Below, piece by piece: positions 1 through 5,037 of a DNA stretch of 6,111 nt. The notes beneath the pieces were generated by a model. The model ran no database searches, was not told the origin of the DNA, and worked only from the letters and a program-made list of their open reading frames with translations. Source of the stretch: JBFGCA01 sp041567315 (GTDB lineage Bacteria; Acidobacteriota; Thermoanaerobaculia; Multivoradales; JAHEKO01); the NCBI GenBank assembly GCA_041567315.1, contig JBFGCA010000179.1, forward strand, positions 1 to 6,111. The letters run 5' to 3'. Within the stretch, counting starts at the first letter, position 1; every line of letters begins with the position of its first letter. Position numbers and translations under genes: made by a program.

Positions 1-222
1 CCTGCCGCGACCCCGCGCGCCCGAGCGGCGGCGGCCACCTCGCCCCGGCGCCGGCCGGCGGCCCGACCTCGCGGGCCCCGGCCACCGACCCGGCGGCAAG
101 CTCCCGCCAAATCGCCGGGGCCGACCGGCGGGCCGGCGGGCTCGGCGCGCCCTTCCCCCAAGCTCGTCGTCCTGGGGGTCGCGGTCCTGGCCCTCTATCT
201 CCTCAACCTGGCGTTCTGCTAG
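1..222 (+). CDS. C-terminal fragment of an unidentified protein with a C-terminal transmembrane helix
   Basis: The frame is open from the first base and ends at a TAG at 220-222, giving the last 73 residues of a protein that starts outside the window. Residues 1-53 of the fragment are almost entirely Pro, Ala, Arg, Gly, Ser and Thr, typical of a disordered, basic linker. Residues 55-72 (LVVLGVAVLALYLLNLAF) form one hydrophobic segment long enough to span a membrane, followed by a single terminal Cys. That layout suggests a tail-anchored or C-terminally anchored protein with its bulk on the cytoplasmic side, but the orientation is inferred. Third codon positions are nearly all G or C, as in the larger genes here, and the hydrophobic segment appears only in this frame. 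No in-frame ATG or GTG occurs in the fragment, consistent with an upstream start. The family cannot be named from this piece. It is convergent with the dehydrogenase gene on the other strand. Confidence 0.6.
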   Translation, partial: PAATPRARAAAATSPRRRPAARPRGPRPPTRRQAPAKSPGPTGGPAGSARPSPKLVVLGVAVLALYLLNLAFC

Positions 223-245
223 AGCCGGCCCAGCCGCTCCCCAGG

Positions 246-263
246 GCACCGGCTGCGCGGTGC
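246..263 (+). terminator. Possible hairpin after the left-edge gene
   Basis: GCACCG (246-251) can pair with CGGTGC (258-263) around a six-base loop, 24 bases after the stop of the left-edge gene. There is no T run after it, and short GC hairpins arise readily by chance in DNA this GC-rich. It is only a candidate 3' end structure. Confidence 0.22.
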
Positions 264-304
264 GAGCTGGCGGCTGGCTGGTCCATGCAGCCACGCGTCC
301 CGCG

Positions 305-328
305 CCGGCCGGTTTCGGCTGCGGCCGG
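305..328 (-). terminator. Possible hairpin directly after the dehydrogenase stop
   Basis: CCGGCCG (305-311) pairs with CGGCCGG (322-328) across a ten-base loop and abuts the dehydrogenase stop codon at 329-331. The position suits a 3' transcript end for that gene. There is no U tract on the minus strand, so it is not a classical intrinsic terminator, and GGCCGG-type words are common here. Confidence 0.28.
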
Positions 329-1279
329 TCAGGGCTCGAGCAGCACCTTGAGGGCGCCCGGCCGGGCGGCGTGGGCCAGCGCCGCCGGGCCCTCGGCCAG
401 CGGATAGCTCGCTTCGACCAGGGGCCCGACTCTGACCCGGCCGGCCGCCATCAGCTCCAGCGCCGGCGCCAGCGGTCCGCACCGGGAGCCCACGAGGCGC
501 ACCTCGGGCACTACGATTCGCGCGGGGTCGATCGCCGCCGCCCCGGCGAAGGTGCTCTTGAGCACCACCGTGCCGCGCGGCCGTAGCAGCTCGAGTGCGC
601 GCACCAGCCCGGCCGCGCTCCCCGTGGCCTCCACGACGACCTCGAAACCGCCCGCCGCCTCCGCCGCAAGACCGGTCGGCAGGCCCAGCCGCTCGGCGAC
701 GGCGAGCGATTCCGGGCGCCGGCCGAGGACGGTCACCTCGGGCGTGTCGAGGGCCAGGACCTGGGCCACGAGCAGCCCCAGCCGGCCCGGACCCAGCACC
801 GCCACCCGGCGGTCGGCCAACGGCCCGAGCTGCTGGTGCACGCGCCAGGCGGCCGCCAGCGGCTCGGCAAAGACCGCCTCCCCGTCACCCAGCACCTCCG
901 GCACCGCCAGCAGGTTGTCCACCGGCAGCGCCAGATAGTCGGCAAAGGCGCCGGCGCGGCCCCGCAGGCCGATCACCTGGCGCCCAGGGCAGTGCTCGGG
1001 GCCCTCGGTCTTGCACTCGCGGCACCGGCCGCAGCCGACGTTGATCGAGCCCACCACTCGCCGTCCCAACCACTCGCGGTCGGCCGCCGCCTCCACCCGG
1101 CCCACGAACTCGTGCCCGGCAACGCCCTCGAACCCGGCGTAGCCCCGCAGCAGCTCGAGGTCGGTACCGCAGATCCCGGCGCAGCGGACCTGCACCAGGG
1201 CCTCGCCCGGCGCCGGAACGGGCACCGGGTGGTTGCGGCGCAGCTCGGCCCGGCCACCGCTGAAATAGAGCGCCCGCAT
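329..1279 (-). CDS. Zinc-dependent medium-chain alcohol dehydrogenase (MDR superfamily)
   Basis: A 316-residue cytoplasmic oxidoreductase expected to interconvert an alcohol or polyol and its carbonyl using NAD(P). The N-terminal GroES-like catalytic domain shows the catalytic zinc motif CAGICGTD (Cys37), GHE at 55-57 (His56), and a third likely ligand in EPLA (Glu139). Cys83, Cys86, Cys89 and Cys97 form the four-cysteine structural zinc site. The Rossmann domain has the dinucleotide loop GPGRLG (163-168), and strand 2 ends in VTVLGRR (182-188). A Gly followed by two Arg, where NAD enzymes usually carry an acidic residue, hints at NADP preference; this is inference. EATGS follows further on. 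The start at 1277-1279 is chosen because MRAL followed by a charged strand is how the family begins; an ATG at 1301-1303 would add eight residues (MPVDRLGR). Neither has a good Shine-Dalgarno: AAGGA sits only about two bases before the upstream ATG. At 316 residues it is slightly shorter than typical members (about 340-350). The substrate cannot be told, and no pathway partner is adjacent. Confidence 0.93.
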   Translation of the reverse strand: MRALYFSGGRAELRRNHPVPVPAPGEALVQVRCAGICGTDLELLRGYAGFEGVAGHEFVGRVEAAADREWLGRRVVGSINVGCGRCRECKTEGPEHCPGRQVIGLRGRAGAFADYLALPVDNLLAVPEVLGDGEAVFAEPLAAAWRVHQQLGPLADRRVAVLGPGRLGLLVAQVLALDTPEVTVLGRRPESLAVAERLGLPTGLAAEAAGGFEVVVEATGSAAGLVRALELLRPRGTVVLKSTFAGAAAIDPARIVVPEVRLVGSRCGPLAPALELMAAGRVRVGPLVEASYPLAEGPAALAHAARPGALKVLLEP

Positions 1280-1658
1280 CCGACCCAGTCTATCGACCGG
1301 CATAGTCCTTGCTCGGCTGATCGGAACGAGATCGGAGCGGTCCGAACGCTCGTGGCGTGTCCATTGCACCGTGGCAGAGATAAAGAGACAAGAACTGGGT
1401 AGGGAGACAACGGAGTTGACATCCGAGGGAATAAGGCCCACCTGCATCGCAGCATCGGGCGGCCGGGGGGCGTCCACTCCCTCGGAGAGGCCCTTCCGGA
1501 CCACCGGTCGATCACTCAGCTGCCGGTCGTGGAAACTTGCGCGCCCATCTGGCGGTGGGTCGGGGTCATCCGCGGCGTCGCCGGGTCTCGACCCAGGCTC
1601 GGAACCGCCTGCTTCGCGGTGCCGGGCACGCTGTGGCCGTGCCGGCGCCCTCTTTGCC
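1280..1658. other. Divergent intergenic region, no gene or clear promoter recognised
   Basis: This stretch separates the divergent dehydrogenase and VWA genes and must hold both promoters if the VWA gene starts at 1659. The part around 1375-1440 is richer in A and T than its surroundings, as promoter regions often are. TTGACA occurs at 1416-1421 on the plus strand, but nothing like a -10 box lies 16-18 bases downstream. GATCGGA occurs twice, at 1319-1325 and 1330-1336, exactly 11 bases apart. The VWA reading frame stays open back through 1371, but the peptide there (Ser/Gly/Arg/Pro-rich, no domain) and its weaker GC bias at third positions do not look like part of the conserved protein. Confidence 0.5.
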
Positions 1659-4364
1659 ATGGCCGCGATTCTCCTGGCGGCGACACCCACGCGGGGCGAG
1701 GCGATCCGCTGGTTGACGGTGGAGCCGCCGGCCGATGCGGGGTCCGTGGGAAGCACCGCGCGACCGACCCTGCAGGTGCTGCTGGACGGCGCTCCCCAGG
1801 AGGTCGTCCTGACCGGGCCGGTCGCGGGGATGCCCGACGGCTGGCGGCTGGTCGTCTACTTCGACCCGGCGCTGGCCTCGCCGGCCGGCACCCGGCGGGC
1901 CGTCGCCGCCCTCTCGGCGGCGGCCGACCGGTTGACCGGCGTTGGCTCCGTCGAAGTGGTCGTCGCCGATCCCCTGCCCGAGGCGCTGCTCGAGGCCAGC
2001 CGCGACCCCGACGAGCTACGCGAGGCCCTGGCCGAGCTCGCGGAGCTGGCGCCGATGGCGGGCCGCGGCCTCGATCCCGACACCGGGTCCGGGTACGAGG
2101 ACGATGAGATCGGCCGGGAGGCCGACCTTGAGGCTGGCGCCGGCCACGAGGCGATGGACGAGAGCCAGACGGCGCTGCTCCAGTGGCTGGCGGCGGCTCC
2201 CCCCGGTCCGAGGGCAATGACTCTGCTGCAGGACGGTCCGGTAGCACCGGGGGCAGGCCGGCGCGATCGGCTGCCGGACGCGACGCCACGGCAGGTCTCG
2301 AAAGGTGGCCCCGCGCCGCCGCTCGCCCGCACGCTGGCGGCCGAGGGCTGGACGGCCGTCGTGCTGGCGATGGCCGCGCAGGAGCGCCCGGTTCCTTCCC
2401 ACCTGGACTCTCTTGCCGAGGCCACCGGCGGCTGGCTGGTCCGCGATGCCGCCGCTCTCGACGCGGCCCTCGAGCGCCTGGCGAAGCGGTGGGCCGTCGC
2501 CTGGCGGGCAGTCGATCCAGGGGCCGGCCGCGCGCCGGCGCCGCTGGAGGTCCGCACGCCCGACGGCGCGCTCCTCGCCGCGCCCCGCTGGGGCAGCGCC
2601 GGCACCCCCGAGCCGATCCTCCTTGCCCGCGCCGCCGCGTTCCTGGAGGAGCGCGTGCCCGAAGACCGCTGGGAGCTCGAGGCCCGGCTCGAGGTGCCGG
2701 CCGGCGGCGGCCCGGCGACCCTCGAGGTCGAGGGCCGGCCGGCGGTCGCAACGCGGCCGTGGCAGCTGTCGCTGATCGGTCTGCCGCTCGAAGGCGAGGC
2801 GCGGCTGCTCCAGGACGCCGGCTGGGAGCTCGCTGCCGCAGGCGGCCCTCTCCGCGCGCCGGTGGCGGGGACGGTCGACCCCGACGAGATCCTCGTCGCC
2901 CTCGTCGAGGAACCGGCCACCGGACACTGGCAGGCGCTTCCCGTGTCGGTGGTCGAGGGCCGGGCACCGGCCGCCACGGCCGGCGGCCGCGCCAGCAGGG
3001 CGATCCTCCTGCTGCCACCGACCGGCCGACCACCGCTCACCGGACCGACCCGCTTCGCCATCCTGGTCAGCGACCCGGCGGTCGAGCGGGTCGAGTTCCT
3101 GCTCGACGGCGCGCCGGCGGGCAGCGACGACCGGGCGCCCTTCTCCGCCACCCTCGACCTCGGGCCCGACGGCGCCACCCGCCGCGTTACCGCGATCGCC
3201 TCCGGCGCCGGCGGCCACCGGCTGGGCGAGCACACCCTGACCGTCAACCCGGGCCGCCGGGAGCTGGCGGTACGGATCGTCCGCCTCGAGCCACGGCCGG
3301 CCGAGGGCGCGGTCGAGGTCGAAGCGGCGGTGACGACGCCGCCGGGGGCGGCGCTGGAGCGGGTGGAGTTCTTCCACGGCGAGGCGCTGGCGGCGACCCG
3401 GCAGAAGCCGCCCTTCCGCGCCCGGCTCGAGATCGCCCGGCCCGGTTCCGACGACTACGTCCAGGTTGTGGCCCACCTGGCCGACGGACGGACCGCCGAG
3501 GACGCCCGCTTGCTGGTCGAGGCCGGCGCCGGCGAGCGGCTCGAGGTCAACCTGGTCGAGCTCCACGTCTTCGTCGCCGACAAGCAGGGGCGGCCGGTCG
3601 CCGACCTCGAACGCGGCGACTTCCGGATCACGCTGCGCGGCGCCGAGCGGCCGGTCGAGCGCTTCGCCCGCGCCGACGAGGTGCCGCTGCTGGTCGGCCT
3701 GGTGATCGACACCTCGGAGAGCATGTGGCCGTTGATGCCCGACACCAAGCAGGCCGGCGCCCAGTTCCTGGGCGACACCCTGCAGGCCGGCGACCGCGCC
3801 TTCGTGGTCGACTTCGACACCCGGCCGCGGCTGGCCCGGGCCGCCACCGGCGACTTCGCCGAGCTGGCCCGCGCCTTCGCCGCCCTCACCGCCGACGGCT
3901 ACACCGCGCTCTACGACGCGGTCATCTTCTCCATGCTCCAGTTCGAGGCCGCGCCCGGCCGCCGCGCCCTGGTCGTCCTCACCGACGGCGACGACTACAA
4001 GAGCCGCTACGGCCCGCGCCGCGCCATCGCCTACGGCCAACGTCTTGGCGTCCCCGTCTACGTGGTCTCCCTGGCCGGCATCACCGGTCCGCCCCGCAAC
4101 CCCCGCCGCATCGACCTCGAGGGCCTCACCGAAGCCACCGGCGGCCGCATCTTCTACATCCACGAGGTCGAACAGCTCGCCCCCGCCTACGACAGCATCC
4201 AGCGCGAGCTCCGCAGCCAGTACACCCTCGCCTTCACCACCGACCGCCCCCTCGAGCCCCAAGAGCTCGACGCCGTCGAGGTCTCCGTCCCCACCCACCG
4301 CCGCCTCGAAATCCGCACCGTCGTCGGCGCGCGAAGCAACGGTCCAGGACCACCGCCGGACTAG
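1659..4364 (+). CDS. Exported VWA-domain protein (acidobacterial VWFA-related type) with Ig-like repeats
   Basis: About 901 residues if started at the ATG at 1659. The function is unknown; VWA domains generally bind protein partners through a metal ion. Residues 1-15 plus the codons just upstream read as an export signal: basic RCRARCGR, then hydrophobic AGALFAMAAILLAAT, then a possible cleavage after GEA. Residues 60-280 resemble a VWA fold without its metal site: DPALAS at 69-74 replaces DxSxS, LLQDG at 189-193 replaces LTDG, and LAEATGGWLV at 252-261 matches the end of the second VWA; an acidic insert covers about 137-170. Two Ig-like repeats follow, marked by ERVEF at 476-480 and 567-571. 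From about 630 comes the VWFA-related domain: VNLVELHVFVADKQGRPV, then DTSES at 684-688, Thr749 and Asp776 (LTDGDD), the complete MIDAS set, ending near SQYTLAF. GTG 1371 and TTG 1416 (AGGGAG at 1401-1406) are alternative in-frame starts. The TAG stop lies at the edge of a mobile element. The neighbours suggest no partner. Confidence 0.85.
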   Translation: MAAILLAATPTRGEAIRWLTVEPPADAGSVGSTARPTLQVLLDGAPQEVVLTGPVAGMPDGWRLVVYFDPALASPAGTRRAVAALSAAADRLTGVGSVEVVVADPLPEALLEASRDPDELREALAELAELAPMAGRGLDPDTGSGYEDDEIGREADLEAGAGHEAMDESQTALLQWLAAAPPGPRAMTLLQDGPVAPGAGRRDRLPDATPRQVSKGGPAPPLARTLAAEGWTAVVLAMAAQERPVPSHLDSLAEATGGWLVRDAAALDAALERLAKRWAVAWRAVDPGAGRAPAPLEVRTPDGALLAAPRWGSAGTPEPILLARAAAFLEERVPEDRWELEARLEVPAGGGPATLEVEGRPAVATRPWQLSLIGLPLEGEARLLQDAGWELAAAGGPLRAPVAGTVDPDEILVALVEEPATGHWQALPVSVVEGRAPAATAGGRASRAILLLPPTGRPPLTGPTRFAILVSDPAVERVEFLLDGAPAGSDDRAPFSATLDLGPDGATRRVTAIASGAGGHRLGEHTLTVNPGRRELAVRIVRLEPRPAEGAVEVEAAVTTPPGAALERVEFFHGEALAATRQKPPFRARLEIARPGSDDYVQVVAHLADGRTAEDARLLVEAGAGERLEVNLVELHVFVADKQGRPVADLERGDFRITLRGAERPVERFARADEVPLLVGLVIDTSESMWPLMPDTKQAGAQFLGDTLQAGDRAFVVDFDTRPRLARAATGDFAELARAFAALTADGYTALYDAVIFSMLQFEAAPGRRALVVLTDGDDYKSRYGPRRAIAYGQRLGVPVYVVSLAGITGPPRNPRRIDLEGLTEATGGRIFYIHEVEQLAPAYDSIQRELRSQYTLAFTTDRPLEPQELDAVEVSVPTHRRLEIRTVVGARSNGPGPPPD

Positions 4365-4385
4365 TGGCCTGTAACACTCGAATCG
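4361..4385 (+). repeat. Left terminal inverted repeat with flanking CTAG half
   Basis: This 25-base segment pairs with 4502-4526 in inverted orientation, with 23 of 25 positions matching and the first 17 identical. It contains the TAG stop codon of the VWA gene at 4362-4364. Confidence 0.9.
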
Positions 4386-4501
4386 GTAGTGGATGAGCGA
4401 GCGATCGCGGCCGAGATCCAGGCGCGCCGACGCAGGCAGAGCGGGGACTATGGCGAGGAGGCGCAACGCCGAGATCGCTGGGAGGGCCGCTCAGGCAATA
4501 T

Positions 4502-4526
4502 CGATTTGGGTGTTACAGGCCACTAG
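4502..4526 (-). repeat. Right terminal inverted repeat with flanking CTAG half
   Basis: This is the inverted partner of 4361-4385. The two mismatches fall eight and six bases from the inner end. Normal flanking sequence resumes at 4527. Confidence 0.9.
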
Positions 4527-4544
4527 CCTCGACAAGCACCCCTA

Positions 4545-4573
4545 CCGACCGGTGTCCTGCTGAAAACGGTCGG
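4545..4573 (-). terminator. Possible hairpin after the cyclotransferase-like gene
   Basis: CCGACCG (4545-4551) pairs with CGGTCGG (4567-4573) across a 15-base loop, starting nine bases beyond the stop of the minus-strand gene that ends at 4583. The loop is long and no U run follows on the minus strand, so it is only a weak candidate terminator. Confidence 0.3.
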
Positions 4574-4582
4574 CGGCTGCGC

Positions 4583-4912
4583 TCATCGTCCTCGAAGCAC
4601 GTAGACATCGGCTTGGACCTGCTCTCCGCTTACGAGAAACACGGACGCAGTAATACGCTCGTACTCTCCACCCTCGAACGCATCCAGGTAGGCCCACCTG
4701 GCGGTCAAGTTCGAGGAGGTGAAGAGATGTCCGTGGACGTTATTGCCGCACTCGTCAACCACCAAACCCGGATACCCCATGCTGTGGCCCCAACCTCCTT
4801 CGATCAAGCGGCCTTTGATGACGGCGGGCTCCCATTTGCCTCCGACAGCGGCTAACACATGCTCGTTCGGCCCGCCTGGCTGGAGTGATCCGTAGACGAA
4901 CAGTCTTTCCAT
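4583..4912 (-). CDS. Gamma-glutamylcyclotransferase-like protein (AIG2/GGCT fold, YtfP-size)
   Basis: A 109-residue cytoplasmic protein of the GGCT/AIG2 family, whose characterised members release 5-oxoproline from gamma-glutamyl compounds; many short bacterial members have no proven substrate. The N-terminal strand and glycine-rich loop read MERLFVYGSLQPGGPNEHVL, with the diagnostic YGSL at 7-10. The family's catalytic acid is present in YLDAFEGGEYER (75-86), Glu80 being the likely general acid/base. The length fits the short YtfP-like group. The frame is open back to 5023, but that would add 37 residues ahead of the YGSL strand and run through the hairpin at 4991-5016, so the ATG at 4910-4912 is preferred. 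Its Shine-Dalgarno is weak (a GGA about seven bases upstream). Codon use is unlike the neighbours, with TTA, AGA, GTA, ATT and many A- or T-ending codons, and GC is clearly lower, which suggests recent acquisition. It is preceded in the same direction by the receptor gene but separated by 125 bases and a strong hairpin, so it probably has its own promoter. Confidence 0.88.
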   Translation of the reverse strand: MERLFVYGSLQPGGPNEHVLAAVGGKWEPAVIKGRLIEGGWGHSMGYPGLVVDECGNNVHGHLFTSSNLTARWAYLDAFEGGEYERITASVFLVSGEQVQADVYVLRGR

Positions 4913-4990
4913 AGTCTGATCCGGCCGCTCAGGCCGCAAGCTCTTGCGTGTGATTGCCGCGACCCCGCAGTCGACGGCGGCCCGCGAGGC

Positions 4991-5016
4991 CGGGCGGGCC
5001 CGGATGGGCCCGCCCG
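4991..5016 (-). terminator. Strong GC-rich hairpin after the TonB-dependent receptor gene
   Basis: An 11-base perfect stem (4991-5001 with 5006-5016) closes a four-base loop, GGAT on the plus strand. It begins 21 bases beyond the receptor stop codon, a typical terminator position. No U tract follows on the minus strand, so it may act as a U-less terminator or as a 3' end stabilising hairpin. Confidence 0.62.
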
Positions 5017-5037
5017 CTGTCAAAGCGCTGCGGTCGG

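Larger units (their letters stand above)
4361..4526. mobile_element. MITE-like element with IS630/Tc1-mariner-type ends, inserted at the VWA stop codon
   Basis: The element body is 4364-4523 (160 bp). Its ends are inverted repeats: GTGGCCTGTAACAC at 4364-4377 is the exact reverse complement of 4510-4523, and the match continues to 22 bases (4364-4385 against 4502-4523) with two mismatches. TA at 4362-4363 and at 4524-4525 form the target duplication, with C at 4361 and G at 4526, so the empty site would read CTAG. IS630 is known to prefer CTAG and to duplicate the TA. The interior encodes no transposase, so any movement would need an enzyme supplied in trans. Shorter inner complementarity (AGCGATC near 4399-4405 against GATCGCT at 4473-4479, and TGAGCG near 4395-4400 against CGCTCA near 4489-4494) means a transcript could fold into a long broken hairpin. 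The element lies between convergent genes, where such a structure could end transcription from either side; that role is inference. Confidence 0.82.

Noticed and set aside
1416..1421. TTGACA as a plus-strand -35 promoter box
   Set aside because: The bases 16-18 positions downstream (around 1438-1445) read CCACCTGC, with no resemblance to a -10 box, so the perfect hexamer is probably chance.
1280..1756. An N-terminal extension of the dehydrogenase of up to about 159 residues
   Set aside because: The extension is Arg/Pro/Ser-rich with no domain, would run through the divergent intergenic region into the VWA gene, and lies ahead of a normal family start (MRAL).
2183..4396. A 737-codon plus-strand frame overlapping the VWA gene
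   Set aside because: The product is almost entirely Arg, Pro, Gly and Ala, the signature of a shifted frame in GC-rich coding DNA.
2016..4466. An 816-codon open frame on the minus strand opposite the VWA gene
   Set aside because: Its product is low-complexity Gly/Ala/Arg/Asp sequence with no domain. Long antisense frames are expected opposite GC-rich genes, and the plus-strand frame contains recognisable VWA and Ig-like parts.
4393..4563. A 56-residue plus-strand frame starting inside the mobile element
   Set aside because: The product is Arg/Ala/Ser-rich, has no recognisable motif or convincing ribosome binding site, and runs out of the element into unrelated flanking sequence.
4527..5037. 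Integron cassette sites around the GGCT-like gene
   Set aside because: No paired RYYYAAC/GTTRRRY core sites with an intervening attC-like palindrome could be seen on either side.
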